Positions 17,922 to 26,581 of a DNA stretch of 64,000 nt are shown piece by piece. Source of the stretch: Cognataquiflexum aquatile (GTDB lineage Bacteria > Bacteroidota > Bacteroidia > Cytophagales > Cyclobacteriaceae); contig NZ_QMIK01000004.1 in NCBI RefSeq assembly GCF_003316845.1, positions 186,001 through 250,000 of the forward strand, given 5' to 3'. Position numbers and translations under genes: made by a program. Under the pieces are notes generated by a model. The model saw nothing but the letters and a program-made list of their open reading frames with translations. It made no database searches and was not told where the DNA came from. Every line of letters begins with the position of its first letter. Within the stretch, counting starts at the first letter, position 1.

Positions 17922-18395
17922 ATGGGACAAATACAATATTACACTGAAGAAGGCTTGAAAAGGCTGAAAGATGAACTTCAGGAATTGAAAACAAAAGGCA
18001 GGATAGATATCGCCAAACAGATCGCTGAAGCAAGGGACAAGGGGGATTTGAGCGAAAATGCAGAATATGATGCAGCCAAGGATGCTCAGGGATTGCTTGA
18101 ACTGAAGATTGCAAAATTGGAGGCTGTAGTAGGCAATGCCCGTGTTATGGACAATTCCAAAATGGATGCTTCCAAAGTTGGGATTCTCAGCACCGTAAAA
18201 ATCAAAAATATCAAAAACGGAATGACGGTTTCCTATACTTTGGTTTCCGAAGAAGAAGCCGACCTCAAGGCAGGTAAGATTTCCTTGGCATCCCCATTTG
18301 GAAAAGGACTGAATGGAAAAGCTATCGGAGAAATTGCCGAAATCAATGCACCGGCAGGGGTATTGCAGTTTGAAATCTTGGATATATCTTACTAA
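17922..18395 (+). CDS. greA: Transcription elongation factor GreA
   Basis: A 157-residue factor that rescues backtracked RNA polymerase by stimulating transcript cleavage. The N-terminal coiled coil carries the acidic tip with DKGDLSENAEYDAAKDAQ, which holds the Asp and Glu that reach into the secondary channel. The C-terminal FKBP-like domain includes SPFGKGLNGKAIGE. Length and motifs match the family exactly. Upstream there is a clear promoter and a terminator-like leader hairpin, and downstream a strong terminator separates it from the HIT gene. Confidence 0.97.
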   Translation: MGQIQYYTEEGLKRLKDELQELKTKGRIDIAKQIAEARDKGDLSENAEYDAAKDAQGLLELKIAKLEAVVGNARVMDNSKMDASKVGILSTVKIKNIKNGMTVSYTLVSEEEADLKAGKISLASPFGKGLNGKAIGEIAEINAPAGVLQFEILDISY

Positions 18396-18405
18396 AAAAT
18401 TATTC

Positions 18406-18440
18406 TCCCGATGGATTCTCCCTCGGGATTTTTTATTTTT
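18406..18440 (+). terminator. Terminator after greA
   Basis: TCCCGA / TCGGGA stem with a short GC-rich loop, then TTTTTTATTTTT. The HIT gene's ATG follows within 10 bases, so read-through may also feed that gene. Confidence 0.8.
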
Positions 18441-18446
18441 ACTCCC

Positions 18447-18839
18447 ATGGCAACAATTTTCACCAAAATAATCAACAAAGAAATCCCTGCAGAAATCATT
18501 GCGGAGGACGACAAATTCATTGCTTTCTTAGATATCATGCCTTTGGTCAAAGGACATGTGCTTGTCGTTCCAAAACAGGAAGTGGATTATATTTTTAACC
18601 TTGATGATGAGACACTTTCGGGACTCCATATTTTTGCAAAGAAAGTAGCCAAAGCCATCGACAAAACCATCAAGTGTACCAGAGTGGGCGTGGCTGTAAT
18701 CGGATTGGAAGTTCCCCATGTTCACATCCATCTTGTCCCGCTTCGCACCATGGACGATATCAATTTCACTAGACCCAAGCTTAAAATAAGCAAAGAAGAA
18801 TTGGCAGAGATTGCGGAAACGATCAGGAAGGTGTTTTAA
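18447..18839 (+). CDS. HIT-family nucleotide hydrolase
   Basis: A 130-residue protein with the histidine triad HVHIHLVPL near the C-terminus; the first histidine of the triad acts as nucleophile on nucleoside phosphoramidates or dinucleotides. The N-terminus TIFTKIINKEIPAEIIAEDD and LVVPKQEV are typical of the Hint/PKCI branch. The start at 18447 follows the greA terminator; an earlier in-frame ATG at 18411 lies inside that hairpin and adds residues unlike the family. Confidence 0.93.
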   Translation: MATIFTKIINKEIPAEIIAEDDKFIAFLDIMPLVKGHVLVVPKQEVDYIFNLDDETLSGLHIFAKKVAKAIDKTIKCTRVGVAVIGLEVPHVHIHLVPLRTMDDINFTRPKLKISKEELAEIAETIRKVF

Positions 18840-18840
18840 T

Positions 18841-18960
18841 TCAGTTTGCAGTGGTCAGTTTGCAGTTTTCAGTAACAGTAAACAGTTGTGGTTTGCAATA
18901 ACGGTTTGAGTATTCCAGTAACAGTTTGAAGGTAACTAGAATTGTTGGTAATCACAGTTT
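18841..18960 (+). repeat. CAGTTTGCAGT-type repeat array, left of the four-helix-bundle gene
   Basis: CAGTTTGCAGTGGTCAGTTT, then GCAGTTTTCAGTAACAGT and further CAGTT units. The mirror-image form, ACTGAAAACTGCC, starts the array at 19502 on the other side of the gene, so the two arrays are inverted relative to each other. Confidence 0.65.
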
Positions 18961-19044
18961 TTTGGTATAGGGTAATTAAGTTGACGAAGTAGGAATTGAT
19001 GAAATCTGAAAGTGCATTTTGGTTTACACTGACTGAAATCAAAT

Positions 19045-19428
19045 TCAAAATTTTGCCCCACCAACCTTTGCCCCAAATTTTTCAGGATTCTGAATCATGT
19101 AATTGAGTAATTTACCAATTTCCTGATTTTTCAAAACCAGCTGTTTGTAGGTTTTTTCTTCCAAGTATTTACAAGAAAAGGCAAATTCAAGCCAAACAAC
19201 CGTTTCACTATTTTCCATATCAGCATCACTCATTTTAGAAGCAAAATGGAGAGGATACATCCTTTTTCTATATCCCTCTGAAATATTTATACAAACAGAC
19301 CGACTACTTCTCCTTATTTGATCAATTAATGAATATTTTTCTTCCTTGGGGAATAATTTACTTACTTCAAAAATTTCCATAGCTAGAGAGTAAGCTTTCT
19401 GGAATGCTAATAAATCCCTGAAATCCAT
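19045..19428 (-). CDS. Four-helix-bundle protein (S23/Avd-like)
   Basis: A 127-residue all-helical protein of the TIGR02436 family, with the usual start MDFRDLLAFQKAYSLAMEI, the signature QIRRSSRSVCINISEGYRK and a C-terminal helix ending LLNYMIQNP. Relatives are encoded in 23S rRNA intervening sequences or serve as Avd in diversity-generating retroelements; most stand alone with unknown role. No reverse transcriptase is present here. It is flanked by inverted arrays of CAGT/ACTG repeats, a context suggesting that it moves or spreads with them. Confidence 0.9.
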   Translation of the reverse strand: MDFRDLLAFQKAYSLAMEIFEVSKLFPKEEKYSLIDQIRRSSRSVCINISEGYRKRMYPLHFASKMSDADMENSETVVWLEFAFSCKYLEEKTYKQLVLKNQEIGKLLNYMIQNPEKFGAKVGGAKF

Positions 19429-19496
19429 AAATTTTCGTAAAAATTTTACTATCGGATAATTACTCTTTGAATATGAGACCTGTAATTAAAATATAC

Positions 19497-19600
19497 TTCT
19501 CACTGAAAACTGCCGACTGATTACTGCTCACCGACTACGGACCACTGCACCCCTGCCAAACTGCCCACTGAACACCGCCCACTGAACACTGAACACTAAA
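19497..19600 (+). repeat. ACTGCCAACTG-type repeat array, right of the four-helix-bundle gene
   Basis: Tandem ACTG-containing units such as ACTGAAAACTGCCGACTG, CCAAACTGCCCACTGAACAC and CCCACTGAACACTGAACAC fill the gap before the fructokinase stop. The reverse complement resembles the array at 18841-18960. Confidence 0.7.
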
Positions 19601-20485
19601 TCACTGATCTCCTACCATACTCCAAACTTCCCTCTCCTCATACCTCGGTGTTCCGCCTTTTTTGGTAGCTACAAAAGCGCCCATGGCACAGGCAAAATCG
19701 AGTATCTCGTTGGGCGTTTTACCCTGAAGGTAGGTTTTGACAAATCCCGCAAGAAAAGCATCTCCTGAACCAACAGTATCTTCCACTTTGACTTTGTAGC
19801 CATGATGTCTGAAAACCTCTCTGTTTTGGTATATCAGTGCTCCTTTTGAACCTAGGGTAACACATACCAATTTGATAGGGAAGCGAGTTGTCAAAAGTTT
19901 ACAGCAACTCTCTACGTCAGAAGGCACGCTAAAATAATCGGAGACAATCTCCAATTCGTCCTCGTTGATCTTCAGGATATCGGTAAATCCGAGCATGAGT
20001 TCTATTTTTTCAAAATCAAAAAACGGTGCACGGAGATTGATATCAAAAATCTTCAAAGTTGGCAGGTGCATAAGTTGGTACAAAGTTTCCCAACTCACGG
20101 TATTTCTGACAGCCAAACTCCCAAAAATAAAAGCATCGGCTTCTTTGACGGCGTTTTTATTTTCCTCTGTCAAGGCTATAAAATCCCAGGCTGCAGGGGA
20201 AACAATGGTGTATTTGATGTTTTCCGGGTCCTCATTATGGACTGTTACTGTTCCAGTCCTATGTTCAGAATCTTCTTGTACCAAGCTTGTGGGGAAATTG
20301 TAGGAATTGATAAAATCAAGGTATCTTTTTCCATACCCGTCTTTTCCCAACCGGGAGATCATTTGTACGTCAAGGCCTAATTGGTTGAGGTGCAGGGCGA
20401 CATTCATGGGCGCTCCTCCGGGGATTTCGTGGTCAGGAAAACAATCCCAAAGCATTTCCCCGTAACATATGACTTTCTTAGACAT
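19601..20485 (-). CDS. PfkB-family carbohydrate kinase, probable fructokinase
   Basis: A 294-residue sugar kinase. The first PfkB signature is seen as PGGAPMNVALHLNQLG near residue 22, and the catalytic Asp with the anion hole in DTVGSGDAFLAGFVKTYL near residue 237. The start MSKKVICYGEMLWD is typical of bacterial fructokinases. It overlaps the upstream sugar transporter gene by eight bases, so uptake and phosphorylation of one sugar, most likely fructose, are co-expressed. Exact sugar is inferred. Confidence 0.9.
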   Translation of the reverse strand: MSKKVICYGEMLWDCFPDHEIPGGAPMNVALHLNQLGLDVQMISRLGKDGYGKRYLDFINSYNFPTSLVQEDSEHRTGTVTVHNEDPENIKYTIVSPAAWDFIALTEENKNAVKEADAFIFGSLAVRNTVSWETLYQLMHLPTLKIFDINLRAPFFDFEKIELMLGFTDILKINEDELEIVSDYFSVPSDVESCCKLLTTRFPIKLVCVTLGSKGALIYQNREVFRHHGYKVKVEDTVGSGDAFLAGFVKTYLQGKTPNEILDFACAMGAFVATKKGGTPRYEEREVWSMVGDQ

Positions 20486-21821
20486 GGCTTTTTTGTAGTT
20501 CTTTTTGAATTTCTTCCAACGATTTTCCTTTGGTTTCGGGCATTCTGAAGATTACCCAAAGTAATTGTAATACCATCATCAATGCAAAGAAGGCGAAGAT
20601 ATTACCTGCTCCGTAGGTATTGGCAAAATATGGGAAGATATTGGCTACCAAGGCGGCCAAAATCCAATGGGTAAATGAACCCAAAGACTGGCCAAAAGCA
20701 CGGAGTTCGTTGGGGAAAATCTCAGCAATGAATACCCAAATCACAGAACCTTGGCCAATGGCATGGGAGGTGATGAAACCAAATACAAAATAGGGGAGCA
20801 GCTGTGGTGGAATGAACCCTCCAAAATAACTGTATGCCATCAGTGAGAGTGAGATGATATAGCCTACTGATCCAATGTACATGAGCATTTTTCTTCCGAT
20901 CCTGTCAATAAGATAAAGACCGAGCATGGTAGCCACTAGGTTGATGACACCGATCCCAATGGTAGAAAACAGCGCATCTTCTGTAGAAATCCCCGCAGAT
21001 TCAAACACCCGTGGTGCAAAATAGATGATGGCATTGATCCCTGACATCTGATTGAAGAATGCCATCAGGAAAGCAAAAAAGGAGATTTTTCTAAACTTGG
21101 GATTGAAAAGGGTAGAGACGGAGATTTTCCCTCTAATTTCCTTACTTTCTGCAATGGCAAGTTCCATGGCTTCATCCACCCCTTCAGGGTCAGTTCTAGT
21201 GAGAATTTCTCTCGCAGTATCATAATCTTGTTTTTTAGCGATCAACCATCTTGGGCTTTTAGGGACTTTGAGGATCAAAACACTATAAATCAAAGCCGGT
21301 AAAGCTTCCACACCAAGCATCCATCGCCATCCTTCGGTGAGATTGGCGGTCCCAATCAGGTAATTTGAAAAATAGGCCATAAGTATACCCAAGACAATGT
21401 TGAATTGGTATAGTGCTACCAACTGTCCTCTTCTTTTGGCAGGGGCGATTTCTGAGATGTACATTGGAGCAACCACCGAGGAGGCTCCGACACCCAATCC
21501 TCCAAGAAACCTGTAAAACATAAAGGTATTGACATCATTTGCCAAAGCCGAGCCGACTGCCGACACAAAGTAAAATACCCCGATCCAAATCAAAGAATTC
21601 CTCCTGCCAAATTTGTCTGCCGGAATTCCTCCAAACAATGCTCCGAAAACAGTCCCGTATAATGCTATGGCCACAGCCATCCCATGGCTCCAATCGTCCA
21701 AATTCCAAAGTCTTTGGATATCGCGTTCTGCTCCTGAAATTACAGCGGTATCAAATCCGAACAAAAATCCACCCAATGCAGCAGTGATGGATAAGAACAA
21801 AACATAGTTTTTACTTTGCAT
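20478..21821 (-). CDS. Sugar porter (MFS) transporter
   Basis: A 447-residue permease with 12 predicted helices. Sugar-porter signatures are clear: GGIPADKFGRRNSL after helix 2, APMYISEIAPAKRRG after helix 4, PKSPRWLIAKK before the central loop, DRIGRKMLM in the second half and PETKGKSLEEIQ at the end. It probably imports fructose or another monosaccharide by proton symport. It is the first gene of a two-gene operon with the fructokinase. Confidence 0.93.
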   Translation of the reverse strand: MQSKNYVLFLSITAALGGFLFGFDTAVISGAERDIQRLWNLDDWSHGMAVAIALYGTVFGALFGGIPADKFGRRNSLIWIGVFYFVSAVGSALANDVNTFMFYRFLGGLGVGASSVVAPMYISEIAPAKRRGQLVALYQFNIVLGILMAYFSNYLIGTANLTEGWRWMLGVEALPALIYSVLILKVPKSPRWLIAKKQDYDTAREILTRTDPEGVDEAMELAIAESKEIRGKISVSTLFNPKFRKISFFAFLMAFFNQMSGINAIIYFAPRVFESAGISTEDALFSTIGIGVINLVATMLGLYLIDRIGRKMLMYIGSVGYIISLSLMAYSYFGGFIPPQLLPYFVFGFITSHAIGQGSVIWVFIAEIFPNELRAFGQSLGSFTHWILAALVANIFPYFANTYGAGNIFAFFALMMVLQLLWVIFRMPETKGKSLEEIQKELQKSHV

Positions 21822-21972
21822 GAATAGATTTTTTGGGGTTACCCTTTAAAACTAAACAGAAGATCGGAATTATAAAATTTTACAAGCATTACGGACCAAA
21901 TTAGGATCTTTTTATAGTGGGGTTTCTTTAAGTTTTTGCTAAAATTTGGCAGGTAAGCTTAGCAAGAAAAAT

Positions 21973-22431
21973 TCAATTTTTCGGTTTTTGGAGTTTGGCA
22001 TGGATCTCAGGAACCATCATCACCGCCGCCGAACCATACCATTCCCTGAGCTCCATTTTCAAAACCCCGGCCTTCACTGCCGGATCGGTATTGGTCAATT
22101 CCTCCGCTTCTTCTTTGGTCTCCACATCAAAAATAAAAATACCCCGCATGGATTCAGTCCCAAAGAAAGGGCCCGCCAAAATAAGTTTTCCCATATCTGC
22201 CAATTTGCTGATGTTGGCCATATGGCCTTTTTGGATTTCTGCCCTTTCCTCTTTGGAATATTCAGCCACGCGGTCTCCCGAATAAAGGAAAGCCATCACA
22301 TATTTTTTCATGCCGATATCATCCGCCTTCAGTTTTGCAGCGAGATCTGGATCGTAAATTCCATCTTGTCCAAGGGCAGTAAACACCCCAATCGATAGGG
22401 AGAATAGAACAAACAGAAATAGAGTTTTCAT
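21973..22431 (-). CDS. Exported YciI-like protein
   Basis: A 152-residue protein with a signal peptide (MKTLFLFVLFSLSIGVFTALGQ) and a ferredoxin-like YciI/YCII domain: MAFLYSGDRV, HMANISKLADMGKLILAGPF, RGIFIFDVETKEEAEELTNTDPAV and a final acidic/hydrophobic strand. The conserved His-Asp pair of YciI is approximated by HMANI. Function is unknown; relatives are small possible enzymes or binding proteins. The ATG at 22431 is chosen over one three bases upstream. Confidence 0.85.
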   Translation of the reverse strand: MKTLFLFVLFSLSIGVFTALGQDGIYDPDLAAKLKADDIGMKKYVMAFLYSGDRVAEYSKEERAEIQKGHMANISKLADMGKLILAGPFFGTESMRGIFIFDVETKEEAEELTNTDPAVKAGVLKMELREWYGSAAVMMVPEIHAKLQKPKN

Positions 22432-22434
22432 CAT

Positions 22435-22940
22435 GGTTGGGTTTGGGTTACAGGATTTTTTTTGAATTGGGTTTTGAAATAGGGGAGTAATAGGTAATGG
22501 TTTTTATTCTGAAACCGGCAATGGTTTGTGAAGCAATTTAATTAAATCAGGAGATTTTTTTTGGAAATTTCAGGTTTCAAAATAATCGGTAAAACTGGCG
22601 GCTAATCTTGAACCATTAGAATTTGACAAAAATTGTTTTGGCATACATACAAAAAAGTGTAGACAAAATAGGTGAATTCAGTTTAATAAAAGTATCGTAA
22701 GTATCTGATTTTAAATTTTTTAATTCACATTTAGTTTCACCTTAATTTGATACAGCTAAAAAGATTAGATAAATCTAAAAATTCAATTAATCAAAATCTT
22801 TCCCCGAAACATTGATTATGGTGTTATATTTGTAAACAGTCATATTGCTTTCCAAAGCTTCCCAGAACTTTATAGACTTTGGATGATGGGACAAGAGATT
22901 TGATTGTTAAGTTGCTTGTGTAGATTAATCTTTTTACAAA
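22435..22940. other. 506-base AT-rich gap with a candidate promoter
   Basis: No gene is seen. TATATTTG at 22825-22832 fits the -7 consensus TAnnTTTG and could serve the response regulator 109 bases downstream, but no good -33 TTG lies at the right distance. The rest is plain AT-rich sequence. Confidence 0.5.
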
Positions 22941-23309
22941 ATGACAAAGCCTATCAACAAATTGATTTTTGTGGATGATGATAAGATCCAACATATGATC
23001 AATCGGAAAAACATTTTAAGGATCAATCCTGAAATTGACCTCTTGTTTTTTGAAAATCCTTTTGAAGCACTGGGATGGCTGAAAGACAATGACACAGATC
23101 TTTTGATTTTGGACGTCAACATGCCTGAGATGCAGGGTTGGGATTTTTTGGATGAACTCAATAAAATGAATAAGAAGGTTCCTGTCAAAATGCTGACTTC
23201 CTCTATGGACCCAATGGATGTCGAAAAAAGCCACAGATATCCTCAGGTGTCGGGCTTTTTGGTCAAGCCATTAAGTAATGAAGTATTGACTGAAATATTG
23301 GGAACATAA
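22941..23309 (+). CDS. Single-domain response regulator (CheY-like)
   Basis: A 122-residue receiver domain with no output domain. The acid pair is in FVDDDK, the phosphoacceptor is Asp58 in LILDVNMPEMQGWDF, the switch Ser/Thr is in MLTSSMDP and the conserved lysine in FLVKPLS. It belongs to the branch common in Bacteroidota that pairs with hybrid kinases; none is adjacent. The mlaE-like gene begins 53 bases after its stop, so they may share a transcript. Confidence 0.92.
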   Translation: MTKPINKLIFVDDDKIQHMINRKNILRINPEIDLLFFENPFEALGWLKDNDTDLLILDVNMPEMQGWDFLDELNKMNKKVPVKMLTSSMDPMDVEKSHRYPQVSGFLVKPLSNEVLTEILGT

Positions 23310-23362
23310 TCCTTGGAAACAATTGGATTTGTTTAGATTAGGGAAAAGAATTTTAACTATTT

Positions 23363-24160
23363 ATGTCAAAAATCAAAAAGGTAGATAAACCTGTAATATC
23401 CAAAAACCTGGATGAGTTTTTTACCGGTATGGCTAAGGCTTTTTCATTCGTCAAAAGGTTTTTTAAGGAAGTTTGGTTTCCTCCATATGAGTTTAAAGAA
23501 GTCCTGAGACAATGCTATGAAATTGGCTATCGGTCTCTGCCATTGATATCACTGACAGGTTTTATCATAGGAATTGTATTTACCAATCAATCCAGACCAT
23601 CACTTGCTGAATTTGGCGCTACCTCTTGGTTGCCCTCTCTGATTTCTATCGCAGTGGTGAGAGCTTTGGGACCATTGGTTACCGCCTTGATTGCCTCTGG
23701 AAAGGTAGGCTCGAGTATCGGGGCTGAAATTGGGTCAATGAATGTGACTGAGCAAATCGATGCGATGGAAGTTTCCGCGATCAATCCATTCAAATTCCTT
23801 GTCATCACCCGTACTTTGGCAGCTACATTTATGATCCCCATTTTGGTTATGTACACGGATTTTGTGGCATTGATGGGTTCTTTTGCCAGCGTAAATGCGA
23901 ATGAACTCGTGAGTTTGTCAACATTCTTTGTTCAGGTGTTTGAGGCTGTTTCCTTTTTGGATATATTCTCATCAGTGATTAAATCAGTTGTTTTTGGTTT
24001 TACCATCGGAATAGTGGGATGCTATAAAGGATATAATTCATCAAGAGGAACAGAGGGAGTAGGGCAAGCAGCCAATGCGGCGGTAGTCATGTCTATGTTC
24101 TTGATTTTTGTGGAGGAGCTTTTGATTATGCAAATTGTAAATGCCATCCGATATGCTTAA
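23363..24160 (+). CDS. mlaE: MlaE-family lipid ABC transporter permease
   Basis: A 265-residue inner-membrane permease of the MlaE/TTG2B family, with the conserved ALGPLVTALIASGKVGSSIGAEIGSM region and EQIDAMEVSAINP loop. It should form the membrane part of a phospholipid transporter with the next two genes. Compared with most MlaE proteins it has a ~40-residue N-terminal extension. The stop overlaps the next gene's start. Confidence 0.93.
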   Translation: MSKIKKVDKPVISKNLDEFFTGMAKAFSFVKRFFKEVWFPPYEFKEVLRQCYEIGYRSLPLISLTGFIIGIVFTNQSRPSLAEFGATSWLPSLISIAVVRALGPLVTALIASGKVGSSIGAEIGSMNVTEQIDAMEVSAINPFKFLVITRTLAATFMIPILVMYTDFVALMGSFASVNANELVSLSTFFVQVFEAVSFLDIFSSVIKSVVFGFTIGIVGCYKGYNSSRGTEGVGQAANAAVVMSMFLIFVEELLIMQIVNAIRYA

Positions 24161-24911
24161 CGAACAGGAAAAAGTCGTAGAGATCAGAGGTTTGGTCAAA
24201 TCCTTTGGCGAAAACCATGTCCTCAGAAATGTTGACCTCGATTTGTATAAAGGAGAAAACCTTGTAGTTCTCGGGAAATCCGGTAGTGGCAAGTCCGTTT
24301 TGATCAAAATCATGGTGGGCCTACTCAAGCAAGATAAGGGTACAATCAAAATATTTGGCATAGATAACTCTAACCTTAATTTGAAGGAACTGAATAAGTT
24401 GCGACTTAGAATCGGTTTTTCATTTCAGGCTTCTGCATTGTATGATAGCATGACGGTTAGGGAAAACCTAGAATTTCCTTTGGTCAGAAATGTTAAAAAC
24501 CTGACGAGAAAAGAAATCGACTTTAAGGTTGAGGAATTGTTGGAGTCCGTGGCCTTGCCGAATACCATCAATCAAATGCCCTCTGAACTTTCGGGGGGAC
24601 AAAAGAAAAGAATCGGGATTGCAAGGACGCTCATTCTCAACCCTGAAATCATGCTTTATGATGAGCCTACCGCAGGCTTGGATCCGGTAACCTGTATCGA
24701 AATCAACAACCTGATCAACGAGGTAAGGGAAAGGTACAAAACCTCCTCTATTGTAATCACGCACGACCTTACGTGCGCCAAACAGACAGGAGACAGAATG
24801 GCTGTATTGATCAAAGGCCATTTTACATCGGTAGGAACCTTTGAAAAGGTTTTTGAAGAAGCCACCGACAAACAAGTGAAATCATTTTACGACTATAATT
24901 TTATCAGATAA
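24153..24911 (+). CDS. mlaF: MlaF-family lipid ABC transporter ATPase
   Basis: A 252-residue ATP-binding subunit with Walker A GKSGSGKS, Q-loop FQASALYDSMTV, signature LSGGQKKRIGIAR, Walker B IMLYDEPTAGLDP and switch histidine in VITHD. The DSMTVREN stretch after the Q-loop is characteristic of MlaF. The ATG at 24153 overlaps the mlaE stop by eight bases; another ATG at 24141 is possible. Confidence 0.94.
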   Translation: MLNEQEKVVEIRGLVKSFGENHVLRNVDLDLYKGENLVVLGKSGSGKSVLIKIMVGLLKQDKGTIKIFGIDNSNLNLKELNKLRLRIGFSFQASALYDSMTVRENLEFPLVRNVKNLTRKEIDFKVEELLESVALPNTINQMPSELSGGQKKRIGIARTLILNPEIMLYDEPTAGLDPVTCIEINNLINEVRERYKTSSIVITHDLTCAKQTGDRMAVLIKGHFTSVGTFEKVFEEATDKQVKSFYDYNFIR

Positions 24912-25894
24912 TGAGAAATGACAATAAAAAATCCGTGATCGTTGGCGTTTTTGTCCTGATCGGGATCATCATCTTCATAGCCGGCGTCCTCACTATGGGA
25001 GGACAACAGAAAAAATTTGTAAGAAGCATAAAACTGAATGCTGTATTTGATGACATCGGGGGATTGCAGACAGGGAATAACGTTTGGTTTTCAGGTGTCA
25101 AGATCGGGACGGTCAGGAAGATCAATTTTTATGGGGAATCCCAGGTTGAAATCGTCATGAGCGTTGAGGACAAGGTCAAAGACTATATACGCAAAGATTC
25201 CAAAGCAACAATAGGCTCGGATGGTCTTATCGGAAACAAAATCATTGTCATCTATGGAGGAACTACCAATGCACCTGCTGTGGAAGATGGAGACAGGCTT
25301 ACGGCCGAAATGCCTCTTGATACGGATAAAATGATGGCAACATTGCAAGAAAATAATAAAAACCTTGTCACGATTACTGAAAATCTAAAAGTCCTTACCA
25401 CCAAAATAGCGGAGGGCAAAGGTATTGTAGGAGCAGTGATGACGGATAGCGTGATCGCTGAGAATTTTAAAAACACACTTTCAAACTTAGAAGCAGCTTC
25501 TGCCAAAAGCAACAAAATGATGGGTGACCTCGGTCAGTTTTCCTCCAGTCTGAACCAAAAAGGAACCTTGCTTTACGACATTGCCAATGACAGAGAAACT
25601 TTTGCCAACCTCAAAGCAACAGTAGGTGAGTTGCAGGCTACAGCTGAAAACACAAAAGTACTGACAGACAACCTTAACAAGGTTTCTGAAAAACTTGATG
25701 ATCAGAATAACACCGTCGGTATGTTATTGAACGACCCTGAGTTTGCCCAAAATCTAAAAAGCACCATGGTGAATGTTGACAGTTCGGCTTTGAACCTCAA
25801 CAGGGGCTTAGAAGCTTTGGAATATACCTGGCCATTTAGAAAAGGCTTTAAGAAGAAAGCCAAAGCAGATGCCAAAGCTGCAGGAAGCAATTAA
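24911..25894 (+). CDS. mlaD: MlaD-family (MCE) lipid-binding protein
   Basis: A 327-residue protein anchored by one N-terminal helix (VIVGVFVLIGIIIFIAGVLTM), followed by an MCE domain (residues ~38-120) with the typical VWFSGVKIGTV and GSDGLIGNKIIVIYGG elements, then a long helical region rich in Asn, Thr and Lys that may form a periplasmic coiled tube. Its ATG overlaps the mlaF stop as TAATG. With MlaE and MlaF it should move phospholipids between the membranes; no MlaA, MlaB or MlaC gene is adjacent, as is common in Bacteroidota. Confidence 0.92.
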   Translation: MRNDNKKSVIVGVFVLIGIIIFIAGVLTMGGQQKKFVRSIKLNAVFDDIGGLQTGNNVWFSGVKIGTVRKINFYGESQVEIVMSVEDKVKDYIRKDSKATIGSDGLIGNKIIVIYGGTTNAPAVEDGDRLTAEMPLDTDKMMATLQENNKNLVTITENLKVLTTKIAEGKGIVGAVMTDSVIAENFKNTLSNLEAASAKSNKMMGDLGQFSSSLNQKGTLLYDIANDRETFANLKATVGELQATAENTKVLTDNLNKVSEKLDDQNNTVGMLLNDPEFAQNLKSTMVNVDSSALNLNRGLEALEYTWPFRKGFKKKAKADAKAAGSN

Positions 25895-25913
25895 AAAAAG
25901 ATCCAAATATTTG

Positions 25914-25954
25914 AATAGCCCTTTTGATTCAATATCGAAAGGGCTATTTTTTTT
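25914..25954. terminator. Bidirectional terminator between mlaD and the HxlR gene
   Basis: AATAGCCCTTT / AAAGGGCTATT is a perfect 11-bp stem with a 13-base loop, followed by a run of Ts on the + strand and preceded by As, so it can stop transcription from both sides. Confidence 0.88.
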
Positions 25955-25958
25955 AAGT

Positions 25959-26303
25959 TTAATGGCCGATTCGCATTTCCTCCATCAATTCCAAACCGTA
26001 ATTCCTGATCACTTCAATCACAGGAATAGCTTTTATTCCCCTTTCAGTGATGGAATATTCCACTTTTGGTGGAACAACAGCATAGACTTTTCTAAGGATA
26101 AAACCCTCTTCTTCCAATTCCCTTAGCTGACTCGTCAGCATCTTGTGGGTAATGTGAGGTATGTCTTTTTTGAGTTCTCCATACCGCATTGTTTTTTCTT
26201 TCAATCTCCATAAAATCGGGATTTTCCAGGTTCCTCCGATTCTATCCATGGCAAACTCCACGGGATTGTAATACAGTTTTTTATTAAATAGAAAATCAGG
26301 CAT
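25959..26303 (-). CDS. HxlR-family transcriptional regulator
   Basis: A 114-residue winged-helix protein with the HxlR pattern NPVEFAMDRIGGTWKIPILWRL, the recognition region HITHKMLTSQLRELEEEGFI and the wing KVEYSITERG. The usual N-terminal cysteine of redox- or aldehyde-sensing relatives is absent (the position reads YYNPVEF). It is divergent from an NADP-oxidoreductase gene 278 bases away, the common arrangement for a regulator and its target. Confidence 0.92.
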   Translation of the reverse strand: MPDFLFNKKLYYNPVEFAMDRIGGTWKIPILWRLKEKTMRYGELKKDIPHITHKMLTSQLRELEEEGFILRKVYAVVPPKVEYSITERGIKAIPVIEVIRNYGLELMEEMRIGH

Positions 26304-26581
26304 CGGCTTCTGAAGCTAAATTTTACATTACTTTCCAAAAAGTGAGTATGGCTCTTATTGGTAAGTATATTGATTGAGATACTATATAAATCCAAATTTG
26401 AGAGATAAATATTGAATTCAAGACCCATACAAATAATAAACTCATGTCCCAAGTTTAGGATATTATCCTCAGCCACGGGTTGGCATCTGAAGGGAAGTTT
26501 CTGATGGTAGCAAGCAGCCCGACTTCAGTTTATTGTTATTTCTGTTTAAATTAAATGATTGAAGAAAATAATGATAACACC

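Noticed and set aside
21946-22398. 150-codon plus-strand open frame over the YciI-like gene
   Set aside because: Histidine- and phenylalanine-rich product antisense to a gene with a signal peptide and YciI domain.
22825-22832. TATATTTG as a firm promoter of the response regulator
   Set aside because: The -7 box is perfect but no TTG or TTTG lies 19-21 bases upstream, so it is only mentioned with the gap.
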